From JAFDVL01 sp043783625 (GTDB lineage Bacteria > Acidobacteriota > Blastocatellia > RBC074), in contig JAYVZE010000017.1 in assembly GCA_043783625.1 (NCBI GenBank), positions 1-64,000 on the forward strand: a stretch of DNA of 64,000 nucleotides, in the 5' to 3' direction. A program made the position numbers and the translations under genes. Shown here piece after piece: positions 25,595 through 32,955 of the stretch. Numbering within the stretch: position 1 is the first letter of the stretch; the number at the start of each line of letters is the position of its first letter. The notes under the pieces were generated by a model. It did no database searches and was not told the DNA's origin. It worked only from the letters and a program-made list of their open reading frames with translations.

Positions 25595-26785
25595 ATGGCA
25601 TTTTGGAATCGTAAAAAAAGCAGTGACTTCATTTCACTAAATCTCAGCGGCCCCGCCGAAGTTGAACCGGAAGCCAAGCCTGAATCCGCGCCAGTCGTCG
25701 CAGTTGAAAAAATTGTAGCTCCTGAACCGACAAAATCTGAGCCTATAGCTTTTGCTCCACTGCCAACGCCGATTGAAACTGTTATAGCTCCAATCGCCGC
25801 GTCTCCAATTCCCCCCACTCTCCTTTCTCCAATCAACGAAGAAGAGGAACAAAAAGGATTCTTCCTCCGTTTCAAAAAAGCGGTTGCCAAAACGCGTGAG
25901 AATTTCACGGAACGGATTGAAGATGCTTTCAAAGGTAAAAAAGCAATTGATGCCGAGACGCTGGAGCAACTGGAAGAAATTTTGATTGGCGCAGACATCG
26001 GCGTGCAGACTACGATGGATATTATTGAGGACGTGCGCAAGCAGGTAGACCGTCAAACTTTGAAAGAGGTTGACGAACTCAAACAGGTCATCAAACAACA
26101 TCTCATAAATATTCTGACGAAGGCGGCGAATTCACGCGGCATCGCTTCTGAAACGGCGATTCCCGACAACATTCAGCCTTACGTGATGATGGTCGTAGGC
26201 GTCAACGGCGTCGGCAAAACGACGACAATTGGGAAGCTGGCGCAGCGTATCAAAGCCGAAGGAAATTCTGTGGTGATTTGTGCGGCGGACACGTTTCGCG
26301 CTGCCGCTGCCGATCAATTAGAAATCTGGGCGAACCGCGCCGGAGTCCCGTTGATCCAGCAAAAACAAGGAACTGATCCGGCGGCGGTGCTCTACGATTC
26401 GCTCAAAGCTGCCAAAGCTCGCAACGCCGATGTGTTAATTGTAGATACTGCGGGGCGGCTTCATAACAAACAAAACCTGATGGCAGAATTAGAAAAAATG
26501 AAGCGCGTCGCAGCTAAAGAAGTCCCCGGCGCACCGCACGAAGTCTTGTTAGTCATTGACGCCGTCACTGGACAAAACGGCTTGAGCCAGGCGCGAGAAT
26601 TTTTGAAGGCCGCCCCCGTGACAGGACTCGTCCTGACGAAATTAGACGGCACAGCCAAAGGCGGAATTGCGGTAGCCATTGCGAAAGAATTGAACTTACC
26701 AATTCGCTATTGCGGTATTGGTGAACAGGCGGATGATTTGATTGTGTTTGATCCGCAGGTTTATGTGGATGGGTTGTTTGAGTGA
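25595..26785 (+). CDS. ftsY: Signal recognition particle receptor FtsY
   Basis: A 396-residue SRP GTPase that docks the ribosome-SRP complex at the inner membrane for co-translational insertion. Residues 1-85 are a variable acidic/proline-rich region. The NG domain follows: helical N domain (about 90-190), G1 GVNGVGKTT at 202-210, DTFRAAAADQLE, DTAGR, TKLDGTAKGG and the closing GIGEQADDLIVFDP. All GTPase elements are intact. It has no clear operon partner: ACTCATCACT repeats precede it and a tiny gene follows after 24 bases. Confidence 0.96.
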   Translation: MAFWNRKKSSDFISLNLSGPAEVEPEAKPESAPVVAVEKIVAPEPTKSEPIAFAPLPTPIETVIAPIAASPIPPTLLSPINEEEEQKGFFLRFKKAVAKTRENFTERIEDAFKGKKAIDAETLEQLEEILIGADIGVQTTMDIIEDVRKQVDRQTLKEVDELKQVIKQHLINILTKAANSRGIASETAIPDNIQPYVMMVVGVNGVGKTTTIGKLAQRIKAEGNSVVICAADTFRAAAADQLEIWANRAGVPLIQQKQGTDPAAVLYDSLKAAKARNADVLIVDTAGRLHNKQNLMAELEKMKRVAAKEVPGAPHEVLLVIDAVTGQNGLSQAREFLKAAPVTGLVLTKLDGTAKGGIAVAIAKELNLPIRYCGIGEQADDLIVFDPQVYVDGLFE

Positions 26786-26809
26786 TAGAATTACCTCAAG
26801 GTGTGAATT

Positions 26810-26980
26810 ATGACTCTACAAGAAATCATTGACGAAATTCCGAACCTTTCGAAGGACGAAATAATCATGGTAGGAGATGCCGTCGTAGAAAGTTTAATGT
26901 CGGCAGAAGAAGATTCCAGTCAGGTGTGTTTGGATTGGAAGAAAGTCAAAGAAGAATATCTTTTGGAGAAATATTCCTAA
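26810..26980 (+). CDS. Very small protein resembling addiction-module antidotes
   Basis: A 56-residue protein (MTLQEIIDEIPNLSKDEIIMVGDAVVESLM...). The pattern of an N-terminal helix, LSKDE and a hydrophobic ESLM segment recalls the small PF09720-type addiction-module proteins, but the match is weak. AAGGTG seven bases before the ATG supports translation. No toxin-like partner lies next to it: the following gene is a lipoprotein. It may therefore be a remnant or an unrelated small gene. Confidence 0.55.
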   Translation: MTLQEIIDEIPNLSKDEIIMVGDAVVESLMSAEEDSSQVCLDWKKVKEEYLLEKYS

Positions 26981-27022
26981 TTTGTTCCTCGACTTTATTG
27001 CCTTACCTATCATAACAAATCA

Positions 27023-27721
27023 ATGATTGCTTTCCTAAAAATTCGTGGATGGATGATTTTGCTGCTTAGTTGTTTGGTGATGATTGGATGCCAAAAGGCG
27101 CATGTTGCAGCCAATGAAAAGCCTTCTGTCGCAGTCGAATCGAATCCGCTTCCACAATCTTCAATCAAGCCAAGTTCGACACTCATTCCAAACTCGCCTA
27201 TTCGTAATTTTGATTTTAAGAATTTCTCCTATCCTGAAGCCGTCTATGGATATTTAAGTCGAAAGAAAGGCATTGGCAATCTGGGACGTTCTCGTTATTT
27301 CTATAAGCTAGAAGATGGAGGAGAGCTTGAAATTAGAGACAAGTCAGGCTTGCTTAAAAATTCTCCTGCGTCATTATCCTCATTGGTGTATGAAGATTTG
27401 ACGGGAGATTCTGAGCCGGAAGCACTGATTGAGTTAAGTATTTTGACAGGTGGTTCCGCGATGGCAAATGAACTTTACGTTTATACTTGGAGTCATAAGC
27501 ACCCGCAGAAAATATTTTCATTTTCAACTGGCGACCGCGCAGATGGCGGATTTCGCAAAATGTACGCTGAAAATGGAGATTTAATGATTGAACTCAATGC
27601 CGGAGATGAAAATGCTCCTGATTGTGATGGCTGTCAATCTACAAGATTAATGCGAATTCGATATAAATGGGACGGGCGAAAATTTGTGAAAGTGAATCAA
27701 GAACTATTACCTATACGATGA
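27023..27721 (+). CDS. Predicted lipoprotein of unknown function
   Basis: A 232-residue protein with a type II signal peptide: the hydrophobic stretch ends in VMIGC at about residues 19-23 and is followed by a Pro/Ser-rich linker. The mature domain (about 70-225) contains LSSLVYEDLTGDSEPEALIEL, a motif of FG-GAP/VCBS-like proteins that report a score of a tracked variable, followed by YVYTWSHKHPQKIFSF and a C-terminal CDGCQS. I cannot assign a function. Its stop codon overlaps the ribD start (ATGA), so the two are translationally coupled although no riboflavin link is obvious. Confidence 0.72.
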   Translation: MIAFLKIRGWMILLLSCLVMIGCQKAHVAANEKPSVAVESNPLPQSSIKPSSTLIPNSPIRNFDFKNFSYPEAVYGYLSRKKGIGNLGRSRYFYKLEDGGELEIRDKSGLLKNSPASLSSLVYEDLTGDSEPEALIELSILTGGSAMANELYVYTWSHKHPQKIFSFSTGDRADGGFRKMYAENGDLMIELNAGDENAPDCDGCQSTRLMRIRYKWDGRKFVKVNQELLPIR

Positions 27722-28890
27722 CCGACATCGAATACATCAACCAAACATTACAGCTCGCCGCGCAAGGCAAAAGCTTAGTCTCTCCTAACCCACTGGTCGG
27801 CTCCGTCGTCGTCAAGGACGGCGAAATTATCGGGCGTGGGTTTCATCGCTACGATGATTTCAAGCACGCCGAAGTGTGGGCTTTGGAAGAGGCGGGAGAC
27901 AGCGCGAAAGGCGCGACGATTTATGTCAATCTGGAGCCGTGTTCGCACCATGGAAATGGCAAGCGGACTCCGCCTTGTGTGGAAGCGATAATAAAATCAG
28001 GCGTACGACGCGTTGTCGCTTCGATGGTTGATCCGAATCCGAAAGTGAATGGGCGCGGCTTTGAAATGTTACGTGCGGCGGGTATCGAAGTTTCAGTTGG
28101 AGTGATGGAAAAAGAATCGCTCTTGCTCAACGAAAAATTTGTCAAAGTGGCGCGGACTGGATTGCCGTTTGTCCATTTGAAAACGGCTTGCTCATTGGAT
28201 GGCAGAATTGCGACACGAACAGGTGAGTCGCAGTGGATTACGGGTGAAGAATCACGTGCGGCTTCGCAGCAATTACGGGCTGAGTACGATGCAATTTTGG
28301 TGGGAATTAACACGGTACTCGCGGATGATCCGTTGTTGACAGATCGTTCAGGAAATTCGCGCCATCGCCCATTAACACGAGTTGTGCTTGACGCTGCGCT
28401 GCGAATTCCACCGACTTCAAAGCTGGTGAAGACGGCGCGAGAATTTCCTTTGCTGGTATTTGCTGCCGACGATGAAATATTAGATGGCGGCGGCTTTGGC
28501 ATTTATACCGATTGGGGAAACTCGATTGACGAACGACAAAAGCTGATGAAAAGCCTCGGCGTTGAAGTTGTGCGTGTTCCTGTAAATGGCGGGCAATTAC
28601 AATTAATAGAAGTACTGAGGGCGTTAACTGCGCACTCGTTGACAAGCGTCATTGTCGAGGGGGGAGCCGCTGTCGCGGGTTCATTTGTGGAGCAAAAGTT
28701 GATTGATAAAGTGACATTTTTTTTAGCTCCAAAAATCATTGGCGGTCTCGAAGCGAAGTCTGCGATTGGAGGCGAAGGCTTTGCGACGTTGAGCGACGCG
28801 CTGGAATTACGCGATTTGAAGTTGGCACCGCGCGGCAGAGATTTGGAAGTCACAGGTTATTACCGGGAGCGTCCGCATCTTGCGGGCTGA
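27718..28890 (+). CDS. ribD: Bifunctional riboflavin biosynthesis deaminase/reductase RibD
   Basis: A 390-residue protein that deaminates the 2,5-diamino-pyrimidine made from GTP and then reduces its ribose, two consecutive steps of riboflavin synthesis. Zinc deaminase motifs: HAE at 50-52, with C75 (PCSHHG) and C87 (PPC). The reductase half starts near residue 145 (FVHLKTACSLDGRIAT, ITGEESR, GINTVLADDPLLT, VEGGAAVAGSF). The start is ATG 27718, overlapping the lipoprotein stop. The last residues (YYRERPHLAG) and the stop are read out of a family A palindrome. No other rib gene is in the window, so the pathway is dispersed. Confidence 0.94.
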   Translation: MTDIEYINQTLQLAAQGKSLVSPNPLVGSVVVKDGEIIGRGFHRYDDFKHAEVWALEEAGDSAKGATIYVNLEPCSHHGNGKRTPPCVEAIIKSGVRRVVASMVDPNPKVNGRGFEMLRAAGIEVSVGVMEKESLLLNEKFVKVARTGLPFVHLKTACSLDGRIATRTGESQWITGEESRAASQQLRAEYDAILVGINTVLADDPLLTDRSGNSRHRPLTRVVLDAALRIPPTSKLVKTAREFPLLVFAADDEILDGGGFGIYTDWGNSIDERQKLMKSLGVEVVRVPVNGGQLQLIEVLRALTAHSLTSVIVEGGAAVAGSFVEQKLIDKVTFFLAPKIIGGLEAKSAIGGEGFATLSDALELRDLKLAPRGRDLEVTGYYRERPHLAG

Positions 28891-28964
28891 GGCGTGGCGA
28901 CAAAATTAACTGCGATGAAACTGTAACTTATGCCAGGTTTCGCCCGCAGGATGCGGGCGCTCCC
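28865..28964. repeat. Family A palindromic repeat overlapping the end of ribD
   Basis: Arms 28865-28887 and 28942-28964 (23 nt, two differences) enclose a 54-base loop. The left arm encodes the last residues of RibD (about RERPHLAG) and the loop begins with the stop codon. A further partial core (GCTCCCAG) follows to about 28982. The repeat seems to have inserted at or near the original 3' end of ribD. Confidence 0.82.
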
Positions 28965-29074
28965 AGGGCTAGAGCTCCCAGTTGAGAAAAAATATGAGTC
29001 GTTATCGCGGTCGCTGGGAAACTTTCTGAGAAATCGCCGTCAAGGGCGGGCCTCCCGTGCGGGGGCGAAAGTTA

Positions 29075-29494
29075 ATGGCTTGGCAATTGCCGGCAATGAT
29101 GGCGAATGTAAAAAATTACTCGACGGAAAAACCGGTCGGGTCAATGGTTCCGTGGGCGCAAACGCAACTGCTACAAGCGACGCAGCAGGCTTTGGCGGCG
29201 GTGGCGAATGATGTCGCAAATGGTATCAAGGAAACGGTAGGATTGAAGAGCAAATGGGGAACTGAGTCGCTTGAAAATGATCGTTGTTCGGTAATTCTTG
29301 AATTGCCTGAAGAAGCCGATCCTGAATTTATCGCGCAGGCGATTGACCTCGAAAATGTTGAAGCCTGGTGCGATGAAAATAAAAAAGTCCACGTCGCCAT
29401 CGGCCCGTGGTATTCGACGAAAGATGTAGATCAAGTTGTCTTGTCCGTGACCAAAGTTGTGCATGTCTTGCTGGGGATGCATGCGCCAGTTTAG
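29075..29494 (+). CDS. Small protein of unknown function
   Basis: A 139-residue protein (MAWQLPAMMANVKNYSTEKPVGSMVPWAQ...). The middle is helical (TQLLQATQQALAAVANDVANGIKETVG) and the second half has an alternating pattern (CSVILELPEEADPEFIAQAIDLENVEAWCDE, VHVAIGPWYSTKDVDQVVLSVTKVVHVLLG) suggesting an alpha/beta fold. I recognise no family. ATG 29075 is preferred over an in-frame GTG at 29057 and ATG 29093; the GGGGG at 29061-29065 is only a weak ribosome site. It lies between the ribD palindrome and the DUF4160 gene, with a nine-base gap to the latter. Confidence 0.62.
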   Translation: MAWQLPAMMANVKNYSTEKPVGSMVPWAQTQLLQATQQALAAVANDVANGIKETVGLKSKWGTESLENDRCSVILELPEEADPEFIAQAIDLENVEAWCDENKKVHVAIGPWYSTKDVDQVVLSVTKVVHVLLGMHAPV

Positions 29495-29503
29495 AATAAA
29501 ATT

Positions 29504-29746
29504 ATGCCGACGGTGCTGAGACAAGATGGGTTCAGGTTTCAAGTTTTTACGGACGATCATCCTCCTGCGCATCTTCATATTTTTAAAGCAGGGGCTGAAT
29601 TGGTGATAAATTTAGGCGATGAAAATCTCAAACCATGGATTCGGGAGAACAAAGGAATGAGCAGAAAAGATAGCGATAAAGCATTGCTGATCGTGCTGCA
29701 AAATCAAGAAACCCTCTTAGAACAATGGGAGAATATACATGGCTAA
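29504..29746 (+). CDS. DUF4160 domain-containing protein
   Basis: An 80-residue protein matching the DUF4160 family: MPTVLRQDGFRFQVFTDDHPPAHLHIF at the start is characteristic, with the DHPPAHLH signature. The molecular function of the family is unknown. It is often found next to a DUF2442 gene, as here, where the two overlap by eight bases. That tight pairing has the look of a two-component module such as a toxin-antitoxin pair, but nothing in the sequence proves this. Confidence 0.85.
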   Translation: MPTVLRQDGFRFQVFTDDHPPAHLHIFKAGAELVINLGDENLKPWIRENKGMSRKDSDKALLIVLQNQETLLEQWENIHG

Positions 29747-30176
29747 AATTATCAAATCTAAGAAATGGGAATACTCCGCAGAAGAATTAGAAATGATGTA
29801 TGAGACCGCTACGCGGCGAGGTGAGGAAGCTTTAAAAACTGAAAAGCAAGCGCAAGCCGTCCGCTACGATCACGCGACACATCGGATTATTCTCGAACTG
29901 AAAAATGGTATTACGATGTTACTCCCATGTGATTTAATGCAAGGCATTGCTGATGCTGCGCCAGATGAAATTGCGGAAGTGAAATTAGGCGCACGCGGAG
30001 CTTCCTTGCATTGGGAAAAATTGGATCAGGATTTCAGTGTGAATGGATTAGTGAACGGTATTTTCGGCACGAAGAAATGGATGGAAAATTTAATAACGAA
30101 GAACTTAAATCTCTCAAATTCGACTACCGCAGAAACGCATCGTCAAGCTGGGACTGACCAGAAAAAGGTTGCGTAA
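29739..30176 (+). CDS. DUF2442 domain-containing protein
   Basis: A 145-residue protein with a DUF2442 domain (about residues 38-105: AVRYDHATHRIILELKNG...MLLPCDLMQGIADA..., LGARGASLHWEKLDQDFSVNGLV) preceded by a helical 35-residue extension and followed by a polar tail. It overlaps the DUF4160 gene by eight bases, and rsmA begins right after its stop, so the three are probably translated as one unit. The function is unknown; a regulatory or antidote role for the DUF4160 partner is a possibility. Confidence 0.83.
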   Translation: MAKIIKSKKWEYSAEELEMMYETATRRGEEALKTEKQAQAVRYDHATHRIILELKNGITMLLPCDLMQGIADAAPDEIAEVKLGARGASLHWEKLDQDFSVNGLVNGIFGTKKWMENLITKNLNLSNSTTAETHRQAGTDQKKVA

Positions 30177-31001
30177 ATGCACGCCAAAAAATCTCTCGGA
30201 CAAAATTTCTTAGTCGGCGATCATTATCCAAAACGGATCGTCGCTTCTGTTGCGCCCAAGCCCGATGAAACGATTCTTGAAATCGGTCCCGGACACGGGG
30301 CTTTGACAGAATTTTTAATCGCTTCGGGAGCGCGAGTCATCGCCATTGAACTGGATCGTGATTTGATTCCGAAATTGCGGGAGAAATTTTCCGCCGCAGA
30401 AAATTTTCAACTCGTCGAAGCCGATGCGCTGCGAGTGAAAATTTCTGAAATTATCAAACCTGCTACAACCGTTCGCGTGGTAGCGAATTTGCCGTACTAC
30501 ATTTCAACCGCCATTCTTCAGCATTTACTCACCGAGCGAACCTGCATCACAGACCTGACGTTGATGTTGCAAAGCGAAGTCGTGACTCGCCTCACCGCGA
30601 CTCCGGGTGGTAGGGATTACGGTTATTTATCGGCTCTCGTGCAGTTTTATTGTGAAGCACATAAATTATTTGATGTTCCGCCGGGAGCATTCCGACCGAT
30701 TCCCAAAGTGACTTCGAGCATGATGAGGCTGCGCGTCCGCGAAAAGCCTGCGGCAGAAGTCAGTGATGAGAAATTTTTTGTCGCGCTCATCAGCTCACTG
30801 TTTGCACAGCGTCGCAAAACGATTTCCAATAATTTGCGAGCGGCGCGAGGGAGATTGCATTTAGGAGATGATGAATCCATTTCTAATGCGTTAGCCGCAG
30901 CGGAGCTTGACGGTCGGCGGCGCGGCGAAACATTATCGCTTCAGGAAATGGCGCAGCTCGCAGAAAATCTGCTCAAAATTTCAAGGCCGCAACAGAGTTG
31001 A
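30177..31001 (+). CDS. rsmA: 16S rRNA dimethyladenosine transferase
   Basis: A 274-residue RsmA (KsgA), which dimethylates A1518 and A1519 of 16S rRNA in late small-subunit assembly. The SAM motif EIGPGHGALTEFL is at about residues 36-48, the catalytic NLPYYIST lies near 103-110, and FAQRRKTISNNLR is in the C-terminal domain. The N-terminus HAKKSLGQNFL is characteristic. The start codon follows the DUF2442 stop with no gap. A gene-poor stretch of more than 600 bases follows. Confidence 0.96.
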   Translation: MHAKKSLGQNFLVGDHYPKRIVASVAPKPDETILEIGPGHGALTEFLIASGARVIAIELDRDLIPKLREKFSAAENFQLVEADALRVKISEIIKPATTVRVVANLPYYISTAILQHLLTERTCITDLTLMLQSEVVTRLTATPGGRDYGYLSALVQFYCEAHKLFDVPPGAFRPIPKVTSSMMRLRVREKPAAEVSDEKFFVALISSLFAQRRKTISNNLRAARGRLHLGDDESISNALAAAELDGRRRGETLSLQEMAQLAENLLKISRPQQS

Positions 31002-31694
31002 AAAGCGTGGCTCATTTCGGAGTGCATCAAAATACGGGTCTACTTTCAGCAATCCAACAAGAGATTCACGCGGCTTTTTCTGCTCTCCCAAGCCTGCATA
31101 ATCACAGCTAAGTAATAAGCACTGATGAGCTTTTGATCGTTTTATGATTGGACACGAGCTGCAATTTTAGCTTCTGAAAATATGGGGGGATTTGCCAGAC
31201 GTGGCAGGGGGGAATGTCGCGGGAGCTGTGGGATTAATGATGATGCCAAATATAAGACCCGCGTCGGAACAGATGTGAATACACTGGTGAATTAGCGGCT
31301 TCAGTTGCTAGATTTATCCAAATGAAACGCTAACAGAGTGAGGCGGGGGAGTACTATTTTGCACTCAGTATGACCTCACTCTGTCAACGCACCAGACACA
31401 GAAGACGCTGCCAGAAGCGTCTTCTGCGCATGCTTTTGAGTCTTTTCATCCACCAGTCCCACACACTTGAGGATGCGACTCCCGAAGAATTCAGATGCCC
31501 TAGCATCAGGGTGATTGCTTTGAAAAATAGGCACCAGTATTTGCGGTAAGCGCCGGGGGGGCAAATACTGGTGTCTTTCAAAGCTTTCCCTGGCATAAGT
31601 TTTTGTAAGAGCAGAGATACCTACAAAAATAATGCCAAAGAAGGCGCCTCTCATCTCCGCCCTATCATGGAAAAGGAGGCAATTACGGTACAAG
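31002..31694. other. Gene-poor stretch with three consecutive hairpins
   Basis: No credible gene: the open frames on the - strand around 31376-31717 lack domains and ribosome sites. The stretch instead holds the hairpin series described at 31333-31583. Its origin may be a non-coding RNA locus or a decayed mobile element. Confidence 0.5.
31333..31583. repeat. Three successive inverted repeats
   Basis: Hairpin 1: ACAGAGTGAGG (31333-31343) with CCTCACTCTGT (31374-31384), 11 bp perfect. Hairpin 2: CAGAAGACGCT (31399-31409) with AGCGTCTTCTG (31416-31426), 11 bp perfect, 6-base loop. Hairpin 3: CACCAGTATTTGC (31532-31544) with GCAAATACTGGTG (31561-31573), extended by CTTTGAAA (31518-31525) with TTTCAAAG (31576-31583). 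None belongs to families A or B. Confidence 0.75.
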
Positions 31695-31907
31695 TCAGGC
31701 TTGCATGGCGGCATCAATTGCTGCGCGTAAAGTGACAGCTTTGAAAACTCTGACTTTTTGATAAGGTTTCCAAAGATAAACCTGGAAACCGATCAAGCTT
31801 GATTCGATGCGAATAATCGAATCGGCACAAAAATCTAAACGCCGCTGATCTAGCTCAAGACTTTCGTCTACCAAAGCAATTCGTTGCTGACGCGCACATT
31901 CATCCAT
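31695..31907 (-). CDS. Small protein of unknown function
   Basis: A 70-residue protein (MDECARQQRIALVDESLELDQRRLDFC...). I recognise no family. It is believed because AGGAAG lies seven bases before the ATG and the sequence is balanced and soluble (helix-rich start, then IIRIESSLIGFQVYLWKP). It is isolated in a gene-poor stretch, upstream of the hairpin series on the same strand. It could be a remnant of a mobile gene cassette. Confidence 0.5.
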   Translation of the reverse strand: MDECARQQRIALVDESLELDQRRLDFCADSIIRIESSLIGFQVYLWKPYQKVRVFKAVTLRAAIDAAMQA

Positions 31908-32316
31908 TTTGTAACTTCCTGAAAATCAACATGCCTCACCATGCGAGCGACCTCGTGTCGGCTTGGCTGATTGAAATTCATCCCCCGCCTTGTAAATTTA
32001 ATTGCTCGAGAAGCAGAGAGCATCATTCGAGATAAAGATTGTAGGCCTACTTTAAGAAAAAGGATGACAGATAATTCCATGTCAACGCATTAAGCAACTT
32101 GTGAATACTTATAACCAAATGTTTAGAAACGCAATAATCAATCTTTCTGTGTGAAGAGCATCCCAGCTATATTCGTAGCAAAAAAGCGATTCAACAGTGC
32201 AAATGCTGAGAAACTATAACGAAAATCAAGAGGTTTGAAAATCCGTAGTGCTCGGTATTTTGTCTAGGTATAAACTGGTATCCAAAGAGGTAGGAAAGAT
32301 GGTATTTCTTGGGGGA
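31908..32316. other. Intergenic stretch before the response regulator gene end
   Basis: I see no convincing gene; the open frame on the - strand at 31868-32080 has no ribosome site and overlaps the small gene. The section is AT-rich and holds the 3' side of the NarL-type regulator gene. No clear terminator hairpin is visible. Confidence 0.4.
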
Positions 32317-32955
32317 TCAAACGTCATCAAGATGGGTAATGGCAAATTTCATCAGTGCATGGCTGCCGCGTATTTTTAGTTTTTCGTACATATTAGAGCG
32401 GTGTGTTTCAATGGTGCGTGGGCTGACAGAAATGGCGGCGGCAATTTCTTTTGTGGTTTTGTATTGGGCAATTAATTTCAGAATAGTGCGCTCAGTCGGA
32501 GTCAGACTTTCTACTTTTTGCACTGGTTTTGAGTCAGTCCCTCGGCGTATTAAATAAGAAGTCATGGCAGGGCTGATAAAAGGGTATCCGCTGCAAACGG
32601 TTTTGATCCCGGCGACGATGTCAGCCGGTGTACTGTCTTTCAAAATATAGCCTTGCGCCCCAACTTTGAGCGCTTTATTGAGAAAGCTTTCTTCCCGATA
32701 GACTGTCAGGAAAATAATCTTAATCGCAGGGAATTCTTTTTGTAAGACCTTAGCGACACTAAAGCCATCCAGCTTTGGCATGTTGATGTCGAGTACGATC
32801 ACTTGCGGCTGAAGCTGTCGCGCCATTTCCAGTATTTCATTGCCATCCTGAGCCTCTGCCAGTAGCTCTATTTCAGGGGTTTCTTCGAGTTCTTGCCGTA
32901 ATCCTTTGCGCACAATCGGATGATCGTCGGCGATTAAGATTTTACACTTACTCAT
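32317..32955 (-). CDS. NarL/FixJ-family response regulator
   Basis: A 212-residue transcription regulator. The receiver domain (1-120) has acidic pocket DD at 10-11, phospho-acceptor Asp56 in VLDINMP, and the late Lys in ILKDSTPAD. The LuxR-type HTH is at about 147-205 (LTPTERTILKLIAQYKTTKEIAAAISVSPRTIETHR). The start overlaps the kinase stop by four bases (ATGA), so it is made together with the kinase and is its expected partner. Targets are unknown. Confidence 0.93.
   Translation of the reverse strand: MSKCKILIADDHPIVRKGLRQELEETPEIELLAEAQDGNEILEMARQLQPQVIVLDINMPKLDGFSVAKVLQKEFPAIKIIFLTVYREESFLNKALKVGAQGYILKDSTPADIVAGIKTVCSGYPFISPAMTSYLIRRGTDSKPVQKVESLTPTERTILKLIAQYKTTKEIAAAISVSPRTIETHRSNMYEKLKIRGSHALMKFAITHLDDV

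Noticed and set aside
26810..26980. Toxin-antitoxin locus at the tiny gene after ftsY
   Set aside because: The small protein looks slightly like an antidote, but no toxin-like partner is adjacent on either side.
31376..31717. Open frame of 113 codons on the - strand
   Set aside because: It covers two of the three hairpins, has no domain and no ribosome site, and overlaps the better-supported 70-residue gene.
31868..32080. Open frame of 70 codons on the - strand
   Set aside because: No ribosome site and overlap with the small gene that has one.
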